NCBI GenBank assembly: GCA_913778275.1
Contig: CAJYWN010000002.1
Location: 139,657-203,656 of the forward strand
Reading direction: 5' to 3'
Origin: an uncultured Chryseobacterium sp.
GTDB lineage: Bacteria > Bacteroidota > Bacteroidia > Flavobacteriales > Weeksellaceae
Length of the DNA: 64,000 nt
In this document: positions 25,256-35,102 of the stretch, piece after piece
Position numbering within the stretch: the stretch's first letter is position 1
Layout: each line of letters opens with the position of its first letter
Translations under genes and position numbers: made by a program
Notes under the pieces: model-generated
Database searches by the model: none
Told to the model about the DNA's origin: nothing
What the model saw: only the letters and a program-made list of their open reading frames with translations

Positions 25256-26365
25256 CTATATTGCAACAAATTGTCTCCCCGAAAGTGATTTTACTTTCCC
25301 CAAAAGCTCCAAATCCAGAATGATGGGTAAAATTTTATGAGAAGCGAGCCCTGTTTTTTCGATCATGTCATCTAATGAAACCTGTGGGTTTTCTGATATT
25401 GTGTTAAATATGAGCTGTTGACATTCAGTTAATTGAATATGGATTTCGCTGCTTGAAAATAACTCATCGATTTTTGCTTTGGGTTTTTTAAGTCCCAGAT
25501 AGTCGATGAGATCTTTGATTGTAGAAATAGGAGCAGCTTTATTCTGAAAAATAAGATGATTACAGCCTTGGCTTTGTTTGTCAGTAATCTTTCCAGGCAG
25601 TGCAAATACCTCGCGGTTATACTGGTTGGCAAATGTTGCAGTGCTTACCGAGCCACCGCCGAAAGCTGTTTCCACAACAATCGTCGCGGGAGATAAACCG
25701 GCTACAATGCGATTTCGTTGTATAAAATTCTCACGGTCCGGCTTGCGGGAAGAATTAAATTCTGTGAATAATGCGCCGCCTTCTTCCAGAACTTTTTCGG
25801 ACAGTTTCCTGTTTTTTGAAGGGTAGATGGTATGAAAGCCGTGGGCTAAAACCGCAGCCGTCGGAATTCCTTTCTGAAGAGACTGGTCATGAACTTCCTT
25901 ATCGATGCCCAATGCGAGCCCGCTCACGGAGGTATAGCTGCAGGAACGGGTTTCCTCGAAGAAATCACTTATAAACTGCTGTCCATATAAGGTCATATTT
26001 CTCGTCCCGACTATGCTTATCCGTTGTTTCTGATCATCAAAGCTTCCTTTCTGATATAGAATGGCAGGAGCATCACTGCACTCGTTGAGCAGTGCCGGGA
26101 GATCACCAAAATGTCTTAGGTTAATGGTAATATTATTTTTTTCGCAGAAGCTAAGTTCTTTTTCTGCAAACTTAAGGTGGTTGGAATTCCCGATGTCAGC
26201 GACCATACGGTAGCCGAAGCCGTCCAGTTTTTTATATTCTTTCTTTGTATGAAACCAGGCATTCTTTGCACTTCCGAAAGTGCGTACAAGCTTGTAAAAG
26301 TTGATATCACCGATTAAATTGCATTCGCGGAGAGCGATGGAATAGAGATGTTCTTCAGAATACAT
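25256..26365 (-). CDS. dprA: DNA-processing protein DprA
   Basis: 369 residues from MYSEEHLYSIALREC. An upstream in-frame ATG at 26434 overlaps the rhomboid stop as ATGA and is an alternative start adding 23 residues. DprA loads RecA on incoming single-stranded DNA in transformation. Seen: an N-terminal helix-hairpin region, the Rossmann-like DprA core (ISIVGTRNMTLYGQQF, VSGLALGIDKEVHD, THE late RNRIVAGLSPATIVVE and GREVFALPG-like segment), and a C-terminal winged helix (DDMIEKTGLASHKILPI). It follows the rhomboid gene in one operon. Confidence 0.93.
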   Translation of the reverse strand: MYSEEHLYSIALRECNLIGDINFYKLVRTFGSAKNAWFHTKKEYKKLDGFGYRMVADIGNSNHLKFAEKELSFCEKNNITINLRHFGDLPALLNECSDAPAILYQKGSFDDQKQRISIVGTRNMTLYGQQFISDFFEETRSCSYTSVSGLALGIDKEVHDQSLQKGIPTAAVLAHGFHTIYPSKNRKLSEKVLEEGGALFTEFNSSRKPDRENFIQRNRIVAGLSPATIVVETAFGGGSVSTATFANQYNREVFALPGKITDKQSQGCNHLIFQNKAAPISTIKDLIDYLGLKKPKAKIDELFSSSEIHIQLTECQQLIFNTISENPQVSLDDMIEKTGLASHKILPIILDLELLGKVKSLSGRQFVAI

Positions 26366-26430
26366 TTGTGTTGTTTTGACAAATGTATTGAATTTAGGAT
26401 AATTTGCAGCAGATAATTGCTGCATCAACT

Positions 26431-27201
26431 TCATTTTCTTCTCAGTTCATCGAGATGTTTCCAAATATCATCTTTCTTTTTGTAAGGAAGCTCCATGAAG
26501 TCCTCAGGATGATTTTCTTTATATTCCTGCCATAATTTATCATCCTTTTCACTGTAATAATTTGGGAATTCCCAGATGTATCTTTTCTTTCTTTCGCCTA
26601 CTTTCTTAAACATAAAAGCAAGAATTACTCCCACTACAGCTCCTGCAATATGTGCCTGCCAGGCAATTTTGCTCGGTTCCTGAAGATTGTAAAATAATTC
26701 TTCCGGCAGCATACCCCAAACAAGGCTTCCATAGTACAATACCACAAGTAATGAGATGGTAAGCAGCTTCATATTCCATTTAAAAATACCACTGAAAAAA
26801 AGAAAGAACGCGAGAACATATACGACACCGCTTGCTCCGATCGTACAGGTATAAAGATAATCGCCGGTCATAATATCAATCGGTGGCAGAAGCCACACCA
26901 AAAGACCTGTAGCAAGCCATCCGAGAATAAAAACCTTATTGGCAACCAAGGGATAAAACTGGTAAAGAAGAAACATCAGAATGGCCATCGGAATAGAATT
27001 TCCGACAATATGGTCCAGGTTTCCGTGGAGGAGTGGAGAAGTGACGATTCCCAGGAGGCCTTCTGGCAATAAAGGGATAATGGCGCCGAAGCAACTTTCA
27101 AAAAAGCCGTGCAGCTGAAGGAAATATCCCAGCCACATGGCTGAAAGCATCAGCAACGGGTATATAATAGCTTTTTTGGAAATTACATTGTTTTTTAGCA
27201 T
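26431..27201 (-). CDS. rhomboid family intramembrane serine protease
   Basis: 256 residues, six membrane spans. The catalytic pair is visible: Ser124 in TIGASGVVYV and His184 in WQAHIAGAVVG, with the oxyanion-side HGNLDHIVGN at 60-68. It cleaves membrane proteins within the bilayer; the substrate is unknown. The cytoplasmic tail (about 200-256) is basic then acidic, with a LWQEYKENHPEDFMELPYKK repeat-like stretch common in flavobacterial members. It is upstream of dprA; a long-start dprA would overlap it by 4 nt. Confidence 0.9.
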   Translation of the reverse strand: MLKNNVISKKAIIYPLLMLSAMWLGYFLQLHGFFESCFGAIIPLLPEGLLGIVTSPLLHGNLDHIVGNSIPMAILMFLLYQFYPLVANKVFILGWLATGLLVWLLPPIDIMTGDYLYTCTIGASGVVYVLAFFLFFSGIFKWNMKLLTISLLVVLYYGSLVWGMLPEELFYNLQEPSKIAWQAHIAGAVVGVILAFMFKKVGERKKRYIWEFPNYYSEKDDKLWQEYKENHPEDFMELPYKKKDDIWKHLDELRRK

Positions 27202-27441
27202 GCAGTGTGTATGTCAAATCGAAAGCCAATGATAAATTTCGGAAAATTTGGCGATGAATTTTATTATTGATATTTTATTTCAGCCAAAAAGTAATGTTTT
27301 GTCTTTACTTTATTTTCGATCTATAATATTGTCAGTAAGTTTAGATTTATAAGCTGAAATGAGATTTAACAGAGTGCATTCATTCATAAAATTTATATTT
27401 AATATTTTTGTTAGAATTTTGTACAATGAAATCCTGAACTC

Positions 27442-28368
27442 ATGAAGAAGCTTTTATTAATCCTTTCCTTTTCTTTGGGAATTTTTTTCAATGCGCAGGT
27501 CATTCTGGACACTGCCTCCTTTAAGGTAGATACTGTAAAACATTGGTCTGTTCTAGGCAAGCAATCTCTAATGATTAACCAGGCTGCATTCTCCAACTGG
27601 GTTGGGGGTGGTGCCAATAACGTCGGCTGGCTTCTGGGAGCAGATTATAACATCACTTATGAAAAAGATAACGATCTCTGGGAAAATATTATTCTTTTAA
27701 ATTACGGACAAAATGATACCCAGGGTATTGGGGTAAGAAAAACCCAGGATGTGATTAATATTTCTACCAATTACGGAAGAAGGGTTTCCAAAAGCTGGTA
27801 TCTTTCGGGGGGAGCGGGCATACTGTCTCAGTTTACGGTAGGCTATGAGGACGGTAATAATCCCGAAGCAAAAAAAATTTCCAACTTTATGGCTCCCGGT
27901 TATCTGAATGTCGGAATGGGAATTACGTACAGGCCCAACGATAATATCAATGTGACGCTTCGACCTTCCAACGCAAGGTGGGTTTTTGTTCTGGATAGTG
28001 ACCTTCAAACGGAAGGGACATACGGATTGAAAGCCGATGGAGACAGTTCTTTACTGCAATACGGTTTTTTGGGAACCGCTTTATATAAATTTAAATTAAT
28101 GGAAAATGTCAATGTCACCAATACGGCTTCTGTTTTTTCCAACTATCTTGATCATCCTGAAAGGCTGGTTCTTGCTTATGGATTGATATTGAATTTAAAG
28201 GTTAATAAATTCATTTCCTCCAATATTACAGTGGATCTGATGTATGATCATAATCAGATCAAAAAAACACAGCTTAAACAGACGCTGGGCGTCGGTTTTG
28301 CCTATACACTGGATAATGGCGTTAAACGCTCCGATAGAAAAGACAGTCAGTGGTGGATTAAAAAATAA
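27442..28368 (+). CDS. DUF3078 outer-membrane-type protein
   Basis: 308 residues with signal peptide (MKKLLLILSFSLGIFFNAQ). DUF3078 hallmarks are present: WSVLGKQSLMINQAAFSNW, GGGANNVGWLLGADYNITY and YGQNDTQGIGVRKTQD. Alternating hydrophobic strands through the rest suggest a beta-barrel in the outer membrane. Function of the family is not established to my knowledge. It is divergent from the rhomboid-dprA operon. The AAGGTTTT/AAAACCTT palindrome after the stop (28390-28406) has no T tract. Confidence 0.85.
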   Translation: MKKLLLILSFSLGIFFNAQVILDTASFKVDTVKHWSVLGKQSLMINQAAFSNWVGGGANNVGWLLGADYNITYEKDNDLWENIILLNYGQNDTQGIGVRKTQDVINISTNYGRRVSKSWYLSGGAGILSQFTVGYEDGNNPEAKKISNFMAPGYLNVGMGITYRPNDNINVTLRPSNARWVFVLDSDLQTEGTYGLKADGDSSLLQYGFLGTALYKFKLMENVNVTNTASVFSNYLDHPERLVLAYGLILNLKVNKFISSNITVDLMYDHNQIKKTQLKQTLGVGFAYTLDNGVKRSDRKDSQWWIKK

Positions 28369-28460
28369 ATTTCCAGATTACCAATCTTCAAGGTTTTTAA
28401 AACCTTCAAGGTTTGATTAAGATTGAATTTTAAATAGAGGCTTAGCCAAATTTCAACTAT

Positions 28461-28492
28461 AAAAAAAGCACTTCATATTTGTTGAAGTGCTT
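28461..28492 (-). terminator. intrinsic terminator of the suf operon
   Basis: AAGCACTTCA / TGAAGTGCTT perfect 10-bp stem, 7-nt loop, followed on the minus strand by TTTTT. It follows sufD, so sufS and sufE are not immediately co-transcribed downstream. Confidence 0.85.
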
Positions 28493-28514
28493 ACTATTAT
28501 CAATTATATAATTA

Positions 28515-29849
28515 CTAAAATTCTATATCAACTTCCAGTTTCTGGGCTAAAAGCTTAGAAATTTTTTCTTTTAACGGCTCGATATCGATATTTTGCATCG
28601 CATCGTTTGCAAAAGCATATAATAACAGTGCCTGAGCTTCTTTTTTAGAAATACCTCTTGCTCTTAAATAAAACAGGGCATCTTCATTCAGCTGTCCTAC
28701 AGTACATCCGTGGGAACATTTTACATCATCTGCAAAAATCTCCAGCTGAGGTTTTGTATCGATAGTCGCACCTTCGCTCAGTAAAACATTGTTATTCTGC
28801 TGATACGCATTCGTTTTCTGGGCAATTTTATCTACAAATACTTTTCCGTTGAATACTCCGTGAGATTTTCCGTCGAAAATACCTTTGTAGTTCTGGTAAC
28901 TTTCACAGTTCGGGAAATTGTGGTGAACCGCCGTGTGATGGTCTACCAGCTGATCTTTTCCGATAATGGTAATCCCGTTCATAAAAGAATTGATATTGGA
29001 TCCGTTATGAATAAAATCGAGGTTATTTCTTACCAGTTTTCCTCCGAAAGAAAATGTATTTACGGTTGTTAAACTATCTCTTTCCTGTCTTGCAAAAGTA
29101 TTGTCTATAAGATAAGAGGTGTCGTTGTCATTCTGCAGTTTATGCCAGTCTGCTTTTGCATTCGGATAGGTGAAAATCTCTGTCACGGAATTCGTTAGTA
29201 CGTAGGTACTGTCAAAATTGTGATGACTTTCTATAATTTCCACTTTGGCCCCTTCTTCTACGATTAATAAATTTCTCGTATTGTAGAAGGTGTTTTCTTC
29301 CTGGTTCTGAGAGATGTAGAAAATGTGAATTGGTTTTTCGATCACTACATTTTTAGGAACCTTCAGAAAGAATCCATATTTGCAATAGGCTTCATTCAGA
29401 TTGGTAAAGGCAGAATCTTTAGAAGCGATCGTATTAAAGTAGGTATCAAAAACTTCCCTGTGCTTTTCATCATTTAATGCATAATTAAATGAAAGAAACT
29501 CTACATTTTCAATGGAAACTTTTGAAAGTTCTTTATGAAGTTTACCGTTTACGAAAGTAATCCAGTCAAAATTTTCTTCACCCAAATGCAGGCTGTCCAG
29601 TTGCTCTTTGGTAATATTGTGGCTTTCTTTCGGGAAAAAGTTATACGCTTTTTCTGTAATCTCCTTTAGATTGGTATATTTATATTCTTCGTCTTTTTTT
29701 GTAGGAAAACCTATTCTTTCAAATCTTTGAAGAGCTGCTTTTCTTTTTTCGTCCAGAAATCTGTGACGAAGGCCCTCCAAAAATTCGTTATGATTTTCTG
29801 TAATCTGTTCTTTTAATGCCATTACTGGTATATCTGTGGTTTGCACCAT
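28515..29849 (-). CDS. sufD: Fe-S cluster assembly protein SufD
   Basis: 444 residues. Paralogue of SufB and partner in the SufBCD scaffold, where SufB2C2D2 or SufBC2D assembles 4Fe-4S clusters in the cytoplasm. Seen: the right-handed beta-helix core with VEIIESHHNFDSTY, VDHHTAVHHNFPNCES, the conserved HGVFNGKVFVDKIAQKTNAY and DDVKCSHGCTVGQLNEDALF with its Cys and His, and a C-terminal helical domain (LRARGISKKEAQALLLYAF). Third in the order B-C-D; a strong terminator follows. Confidence 0.95.
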   Translation of the reverse strand: MVQTTDIPVMALKEQITENHNEFLEGLRHRFLDEKRKAALQRFERIGFPTKKDEEYKYTNLKEITEKAYNFFPKESHNITKEQLDSLHLGEENFDWITFVNGKLHKELSKVSIENVEFLSFNYALNDEKHREVFDTYFNTIASKDSAFTNLNEAYCKYGFFLKVPKNVVIEKPIHIFYISQNQEENTFYNTRNLLIVEEGAKVEIIESHHNFDSTYVLTNSVTEIFTYPNAKADWHKLQNDNDTSYLIDNTFARQERDSLTTVNTFSFGGKLVRNNLDFIHNGSNINSFMNGITIIGKDQLVDHHTAVHHNFPNCESYQNYKGIFDGKSHGVFNGKVFVDKIAQKTNAYQQNNNVLLSEGATIDTKPQLEIFADDVKCSHGCTVGQLNEDALFYLRARGISKKEAQALLLYAFANDAMQNIDIEPLKEKISKLLAQKLEVDIEF

Positions 29850-29915
29850 TTTTTCTTTTTTTGTTTGGCTGAATTGTTAAACTAAGAGATGAATCTCCGA
29901 ATTCTTATCTTTTAA

Positions 29916-30659
29916 TTAATTTAAAAGCCAGTCATACCCCCTTTCTTCCAGTTCCAGCGCAAGAGACTTATCACCTGTTTTGATGATTTTCCCATTGGCC
30001 AATACATGTACGAAATCAGGTTGAATATAATTTAGAAGTCTCTGATAGTGGGTAATCAGAAGCACTGCATTTCCTTCGTTTTTAAAAGCATTTACACCGT
30101 CTGCAACAATTCTCAGGGCATCAATGTCCAATCCAGAATCTGTTTCGTCAAGAATTGCCAGTTTCGGATCCAGCATCATCATCTGGAAGATTTCATTTCT
30201 TTTCTTTTCACCTCCGGAAAATCCTTCGTTTAGTGATCTTGAAAGGAAATCTTTTTTGATGCCTAATTTTTCCGATTTCTCACGAATCATCGAAAGCATT
30301 TCCTTGGCAGGCATTTCTCCTAACCCATTGGCTTTTCTGTTTTCATTCATCGCCGCTTTAATGAAGTTGGTCACAGAAACTCCCGGAATTTCTACCGGAT
30401 ACTGGAAGGAAAGGAATATCCCTTTATGTGCTCTTTCCTCAGGCGCATCTTCAATGATGTTTTCCCCTCCGAAAATGATTTCTCCATCTGTAACTTCATA
30501 ATCTTCTTTCCCGGCGATTACGGAAGAAAGGGTGGATTTTCCGGCTCCGTTTGGTCCCATGATGGCATGAACTTCACCTGGTTTTATCTCAAGATTGATT
30601 CCTTTTAAAATTTCTGCGCCGTCTTCAATTCTGGCGTGCAAGTTTTTTATCTCTAACAT
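29916..30659 (-). CDS. sufC: Fe-S cluster assembly ATPase SufC
   Basis: 247 residues. ABC-type ATPase subunit of SufBCD. Walker A GPNGAGKST, Q-loop FLSFQYPVEIPG, signature GFSGGEKKRNE, Walker B LAILDETDSGLD and the H-loop LITHYQR are all intact. It powers conformational change of the scaffold during cluster assembly. It lies between sufB and sufD, with gaps of 219 nt to sufB and 66 nt to sufD. Confidence 0.96.
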   Translation of the reverse strand: MLEIKNLHARIEDGAEILKGINLEIKPGEVHAIMGPNGAGKSTLSSVIAGKEDYEVTDGEIIFGGENIIEDAPEERAHKGIFLSFQYPVEIPGVSVTNFIKAAMNENRKANGLGEMPAKEMLSMIREKSEKLGIKKDFLSRSLNEGFSGGEKKRNEIFQMMMLDPKLAILDETDSGLDIDALRIVADGVNAFKNEGNAVLLITHYQRLLNYIQPDFVHVLANGKIIKTGDKSLALELEERGYDWLLN

Positions 30660-30878
30660 ATATTTTAGTTTATCGCAAGGTTAGACTAAGATTTTTAATC
30701 TCCTTTGCTTTTAAGATAAACAAAGGCGCTAACGCTTATCAATGAAATACTATTTCTTTTTTATTTTTAAACATTAAGAAATTGACCTTAATTTCTTTAT
30801 CAAATTTATAAATACCTTACTATTAGATATTAAGTATTTAAGATAATAAAAAAACTTAACTCTTAATGTTTACATATA

Positions 30879-32327
30879 TTATCCCACAGAACCCTCTAAA
30901 GAAATCTCAAGCAACTTCTGAGCTTCAATAGCAAATTCCATTGGCAGTTTATTTAAAACTTCTTTACTGAAACCGTTTACGATCAAAGCAATTGCTCTTT
31001 CTGTGTCGATTCCCCGTTGGTTGCAGTAGAAAATCTGGTCTTCCCCGATTTTTGAAGTCGTTGCTTCATGCTCCAGCTGTGCAGAAGGATCTTTGATTTC
31101 AATATACGGGAATGTGTGTGCCCCACATTCATTACCCATCAATAAAGAATCACACTGAGAGAAATTTCTGGCTCCTTTTGCAGAAGGCATTACCTTTACC
31201 AAACCTCTGTATGAATTTTGAGACTTTCCTGCAGAAATACCTTTGGATATAATTGTTGACTTCGTGTTTTTCCCGATGTGAATCATTTTGGTACCGGTAT
31301 CTGCATATTGATGGTTGTTTGTTACCGCAATAGAGTAAAACTCACCGATGGATCCGTCTCCTTTCAAGATGCATGAAGGATATTTCCATGTTACCGCAGA
31401 ACCTGTTTCTACCTGTGTCCAGGAGATTTTTGCATTTCTTTCGCAAAGTCCTCTTTTTGTCACAAAATTGAAGACTCCTCCTTTTCCTTCTTCATTTCCC
31501 GGGTACCAGTTTTGTACGGTTGAATATTTAATTTCAGCATTATCTAAAGCGATAAGCTCAACAACCGCTGCGTGAAGCTGGTTTTCGTCTCTCGATGGGG
31601 CGGTACATCCTTCCAGATAAGAAACATAACTTCCCTCATCAGCAATTACCAGTGTTCTTTCAAACTGTCCTGTTCCGGCCTGATTGATACGGAAATAGGT
31701 TGAAAGCTCCATTGGGCATCTTACGCCTTTTGGGATATAGCAGAAACTTCCGTCAGAAAATACTGCGGAATTAAGAGCTGCATAAAAATTATCGCCTCTC
31801 GGAACTACTTTTCCAAGATATTTTCTTACCAGATCCGGGTGATTTTTAATGGCTTCCGAAATGGAGCAGAAAATAATTCCTTTTTCCATTAAGGTTTCCT
31901 GGAAAGTGGTTTTCACGGAAACAGAATCCATCACAATATCAACGGCAACACCGGAAAGTCTTTTCTGCTCTTCGATATTGATTCCTAATTTTTCAAAAGT
32001 TTTGATTAATTCAGGGTCAACTTCGTCGAGACTTGCCAGTTCAGGCTTTACTTTCGGAGCTGCGTAGTATTTAATTGCCTGAAAATCCGGTTTTTCGTAT
32101 TTAATGTTGGCCCATTCCGGCTCCGTCATTTTCAGCCAGATTCTGAAAGATTCCAGGCGCCATTCCGTCATCCATTCCGGCTCTTCTTTTTTGGCAGAAA
32201 TAGCACGGATGATATCTTCATTCAGGCCGGTAGGGAAATCTTCGTAATCGATTTTCGTTTCCCAGCCGAATTCGTATTTTTTATTTTCTAAATCGACGCG
32301 TAAATCGTCTTCAGTATATTTATTCAT
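30879..32327 (-). CDS. sufB: Fe-S cluster assembly protein SufB
   Basis: 482 residues, the normal length. Scaffold subunit on which clusters are built. Seen: [15 protein letters not shown], the beta-helix with [40 protein letters not shown], the [20 protein letters not shown] segment, and the C-terminal [19 protein letters not shown] with a probable cluster Cys. The end is [20 protein letters not shown]. In this operon it is separated from sufA by a four-helix-bundle gene. Confidence 0.96.
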   Translation of the reverse strand: MNKYTEDDLRVDLENKKYEFGWETKIDYEDFPTGLNEDIIRAISAKKEEPEWMTEWRLESFRIWLKMTEPEWANIKYEKPDFQAIKYYAAPKVKPELASLDEVDPELIKTFEKLGINIEEQKRLSGVAVDIVMDSVSVKTTFQETLMEKGIIFCSISEAIKNHPDLVRKYLGKVVPRGDNFYAALNSAVFSDGSFCYIPKGVRCPMELSTYFRINQAGTGQFERTLVIADEGSYVSYLEGCTAPSRDENQLHAAVVELIALDNAEIKYSTVQNWYPGNEEGKGGVFNFVTKRGLCERNAKISWTQVETGSAVTWKYPSCILKGDGSIGEFYSIAVTNNHQYADTGTKMIHIGKNTKSTIISKGISAGKSQNSYRGLVKVMPSAKGARNFSQCDSLLMGNECGAHTFPYIEIKDPSAQLEHEATTSKIGEDQIFYCNQRGIDTERAIALIVNGFSKEVLNKLPMEFAIEAQKLLEISLEGSVG

Positions 32328-32385
32328 AATTAATATTCAAAAAATTCAAAATTCGAAATTCAAAATTTTGCATCTCCGAATTACT

Positions 32386-32784
32386 TTATTTTCTGTTTTT
32401 ATATTTTGAGCCTTTAAAATCACTATTTTGTAGATAAAATATAAAGCCTCCTATTTTCTTGCTTAAATCTGTTGTTTTTATTTTTAAAACCTCAAATTTT
32501 TCTTTTGAAATAAAATTTCGATCCAAAATCCTGTATAACTGAGATCTTGTTTCTCCACATGATGCCTTAGAAATATATAAAAATTGTATAAACTCTTTAT
32601 TTCCATTTCTTTCAAATCCTTCAGCAATATTATCCATTATTGATCCGGAAGATCCATCAATTTGATTTGCCAGTCGAAAATTATTTTTAAGTTCAGAATT
32701 TTCAATAATTTCATAAATATCGGCAGAAAGTTCTCTCGCCAGCTGCCATATTTCTAAATCTTCAAAACTCTTATACGTTGCCAA
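32386..32784 (-). CDS. four-helix-bundle protein (23S intervening-sequence type)
   Basis: 132 residues of the S23/four-helix-bundle family, first known from intervening sequences in bacterial 23S rRNA. Hallmarks: YKSFEDLEIWQLARELSADI, FRLANQIDGSSGSIMDNIAEG, GNKEFIQFLYISKASCGETR. No proven function in stand-alone copies that I know of. It sits inside the suf operon between sufA and sufB and is bracketed by AT-rich A/T tracts (32335-32367 and 32786-32812). That suggests it was inserted there. Confidence 0.85.
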   Translation of the reverse strand: MATYKSFEDLEIWQLARELSADIYEIIENSELKNNFRLANQIDGSSGSIMDNIAEGFERNGNKEFIQFLYISKASCGETRSQLYRILDRNFISKEKFEVLKIKTTDLSKKIGGFIFYLQNSDFKGSKYKNRK

Positions 32785-32809
32785 TAACTTTAAATCTTAA
32801 ATTTTGAAT

Positions 32810-33139
32810 TTAAAGAGAAAAACTTTCACCGCATCCGCATGTTCTGGATGCATTAGGATTGTTAAAAACAAACCCTTTTCCGTTTAATCCTCCTGAGTAC
32901 TCAAGAGTTGTCCCCGCAAGGTAGAGGATTGATTTTTTGTCGACAACAATTTTAATGTTATTGTCCTCAAAAATTTGATCAGTGTCTGTTTTTTGGTTGT
33001 CAAACTTCAAAACATATTCTAAACCAGAACATCCTCCGCTTTTTACCCCCACTCTTATATAGTCTTCAACAGGGTTAAAGCCTTCCTCTGTCATCAGTTG
33101 AACGGCTTTTGCCTTTGCTTGATCTGATACTTTTATCAT
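32810..33139 (-). CDS. sufA: HesB/IscA-type Fe-S carrier SufA
   Basis: 109 residues. A-type carrier that accepts clusters from SufBCD and passes them to apoproteins. The three cluster Cys are present: GVKSGGCSGLEYVLKF, then CGCGESF at the C-terminus, with FNNPNASRTCGC immediately before. It is the first gene of the suf operon. A -7 box lies 28 nt upstream. Confidence 0.93.
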   Translation of the reverse strand: MIKVSDQAKAKAVQLMTEEGFNPVEDYIRVGVKSGGCSGLEYVLKFDNQKTDTDQIFEDNNIKIVVDKKSILYLAGTTLEYSGGLNGKGFVFNNPNASRTCGCGESFSL

Positions 33140-33167
33140 TGTATTTATTTAGAATGATTTAATAGTG

Positions 33168-33175
33168 CAAAAATA
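33168..33175 (-). promoter_or_regulatory. -7 box of the suf operon
   Basis: TATTTTTG on the minus strand matches TAnnTTTG, 28 nt before the sufA ATG. The -33 element is not clear. Confidence 0.55.
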
Positions 33176-33239
33176 CGAACAATAATTAGCATATAAAAAT
33201 TAGCGATTTTATTTTATCGATTTTTATTATTGATAGCTT

Positions 33240-33247
33240 TAACTTTG
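33240..33247 (+). promoter_or_regulatory. -7 box of the GLPGLI gene
   Basis: TAACTTTG, 36 nt before the ATG at 33284. A -33 TTTG is not clear. Confidence 0.5.
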
Positions 33248-33283
33248 CAAAGATTTTAAAATCCAAACTATAAATTTACCTTA

Positions 33284-34123
33284 ATGAAAAAATTAGGAAT
33301 TATTGCCTTATCGTTATTCATGCACACCGTTTTGGCACAGACAAACCGATTCGTGTATCAGGTAACCATGAAGCCGGACGCGTCCGATAAAAATGATATC
33401 AAAACAGAAAATGCATATCTTGATATTTCCCCGGAAAAATCAGTGTTTTATTCTGAGAACAGGATTAAAAGAGATTCTGTAATCCAGGCAGCTATGCAAA
33501 GCGGCGGAGCAAGAGGATTCAATAGGGACCAGATGGAAAATCTGCGATCAAGCATTAATTATTCCATAGAAAAAGATAAAAAAAATCAGAAGACGATTTT
33601 TAAGGACAGAATAGGAAGAGATGTTTACACTTATGAGGAAGACCGGTCTATCAGCTGGAAAATATTTCCCGAAACCACAAAAATTGGAGAGTATAAGGTA
33701 CAGAAAGCTGAAGCTGATTTCGGAGGAAGAAAATGGACAGCCTGGTTTACGACAGATTTGCCCTATCAGGACGGGCCGTACAAATTCAGCGGGCTTCCCG
33801 GACTTATTGTAAAGGTAGAAGATGATAAAGGCGAATATTCATTCGACCTGATGAAAAATTATAAAATTGCTGATTTCCCTACATTAAACCAATTCGGAAA
33901 TACCATTAAAATAAAGAGATCCGATTATGTAAAGCAGCAGAAAAAGTTTATGGAAGATCCTATGGCTTTCATGAATCAGGGAGGAGGAATTAGTGCGCCA
34001 ATGAGAATTGGTGGAGGCGGCGGAAACCGTGGTGGCGGAAATCCAGCCGATATGAGAAAAAGAATGGAGGAAAGGATAAAAGAAGAGGCAAAGAAAAACA
34101 GTAATCCAATCGAACTGCAATAA
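33284..34123 (+). CDS. GLPGLI family secreted protein
   Basis: 279 residues with signal peptide (MKKLGIIALSLFMHTVLAQ). The family motif GLPGLI is exact at FSGLPGLIVKVED, preceded by WTAWFTTDLPYQDGPYKF. This family is common in Bacteroidetes and of unknown function; it is probably periplasmic or surface-exposed. The C-terminus is unusual: a Gly/Met/Arg-rich run (APMRIGGGGGNRGGG) followed by a charged helix. A strong terminator ends the unit. Confidence 0.9.
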   Translation: MKKLGIIALSLFMHTVLAQTNRFVYQVTMKPDASDKNDIKTENAYLDISPEKSVFYSENRIKRDSVIQAAMQSGGARGFNRDQMENLRSSINYSIEKDKKNQKTIFKDRIGRDVYTYEEDRSISWKIFPETTKIGEYKVQKAEADFGGRKWTAWFTTDLPYQDGPYKFSGLPGLIVKVEDDKGEYSFDLMKNYKIADFPTLNQFGNTIKIKRSDYVKQQKKFMEDPMAFMNQGGGISAPMRIGGGGGNRGGGNPADMRKRMEERIKEEAKKNSNPIELQ

Positions 34124-34128
34124 ATAAG

Positions 34129-34158
34129 GCCCCGAAGAGAATCTTCGGGGCTTTTTTT
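34129..34158 (+). terminator. intrinsic terminator
   Basis: GCCCCGAAGA / TCTTCGGGGC, 3-nt loop, then seven T. Strong. Confidence 0.9.
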
Positions 34159-34174
34159 ATAGTTTATTCTTGAT

Positions 34175-35026
34175 TTATCTCAAAAGCTGGTTGAAGGTAT
34201 CACCCTGTCTGATATCTCCGGTAGTGTATCCCTTCATAAACCATTCCTTACGCTGCGCGGAAGAGCCATGGGTAAAGCTTTCCTGATTGACATATCCCTG
34301 AGATCTTCTCTGGATATTATCGTCTCCAACAGCCTCAGCTGCATCAATGGCAGACTGTATATCACCCGGCTCCAGAATATGTTTTTCGGCGTCCGTTCTT
34401 TTGGCCCAAAGCCCGGCGTAAAAATCTGCCTGCAATTCTGTAGCAACCGAGACTCTGTTCATTTCTGCTTCGCTGTATTGCCCGCTTCTTCTCATTTGAT
34501 CTACTTTTTGGGTTGTTCCCAAAAGGGTCTGCACATGGTGACCGACTTCGTGGGCAAGAACATAGGCAACCGTAAATTCCGTCACTTTTGCGCCAAATCG
34601 CTGTTGAAGCTCATTAAAAAAACTCATATCCATGTATACCGACTGATCTGCAGGACAATAAAAAGGGCCCATTGCCGCCTGAGCGGTTCCGCATCCGGAT
34701 TGTGTGGTATTTTCGAAAAGTACGATTTTCGGAGGTTCATAGGTCATGCCGTTTTCACTGAAAACCCGGTCCCAGGTAATGGTATTCCATTTTCCCATCA
34801 TGTCTACCATTTCACCAATTTTTCTTTCTTCCGCAGAGAGTTCCCGTTGCTCCGTTTGTGCTGTGCCGGCTCCGGTACCGGAAGAAAGAATGGAAGAAGG
34901 ATCTCCTCCCAGGAAAAAAATGATGGCAGCAATAATCAATGTTCCCAGTCCGCCTCCCACAACGGCTCCGCCGCCTAGTCCACGTCTGTCTTCCACATTG
35001 CCGCCTCTGTCGTCAGTCCATCTCAT
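34175..35026 (-). CDS. YpfJ-type neutral zinc metallopeptidase
   Basis: 283 residues. N-terminal Gly-rich cytoplasmic tail, a single span (GGLGTLIIAAIIFFLGG) and a periplasmic zincin-like domain with HEVGHHVQ and the third ligand Glu in TELQADFYAGLWA. The neutral zinc metallopeptidase family (YpfJ/KPN_02809). The Cys-containing GCGTAQAAMGPFYCPAD segment is characteristic. Substrate unknown. Convergent with the GLPGLI gene. Confidence 0.9.
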   Translation of the reverse strand: MRWTDDRGGNVEDRRGLGGGAVVGGGLGTLIIAAIIFFLGGDPSSILSSGTGAGTAQTEQRELSAEERKIGEMVDMMGKWNTITWDRVFSENGMTYEPPKIVLFENTTQSGCGTAQAAMGPFYCPADQSVYMDMSFFNELQQRFGAKVTEFTVAYVLAHEVGHHVQTLLGTTQKVDQMRRSGQYSEAEMNRVSVATELQADFYAGLWAKRTDAEKHILEPGDIQSAIDAAEAVGDDNIQRRSQGYVNQESFTHGSSAQRKEWFMKGYTTGDIRQGDTFNQLLR

Positions 35027-35102
35027 AGTTGTATTATTTTGTGATATATAAATTTAGAAATTTAAAACGTATGTTTTATGGATGGAGCAATATTTTTACC
35101 AA

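Noticed and set aside
28390..28406. AAGGTTTT/AAAACCTT palindrome as terminator of the DUF3078 gene
   Set aside because: No T tract follows and the loop is a single base; left unassigned.
32335..32367. AAATTC-type tandem tracts as a possible CRISPR or phase-variable repeat
   Set aside because: Units are short and degenerate, with no spacers and no coding frame across them; treated only as insertion borders.
34268..34978. 236-codon + strand frame opposite the YpfJ-type peptidase
   Set aside because: Entirely antisense to a gene with clear HExxH and family match; no start or promoter support.
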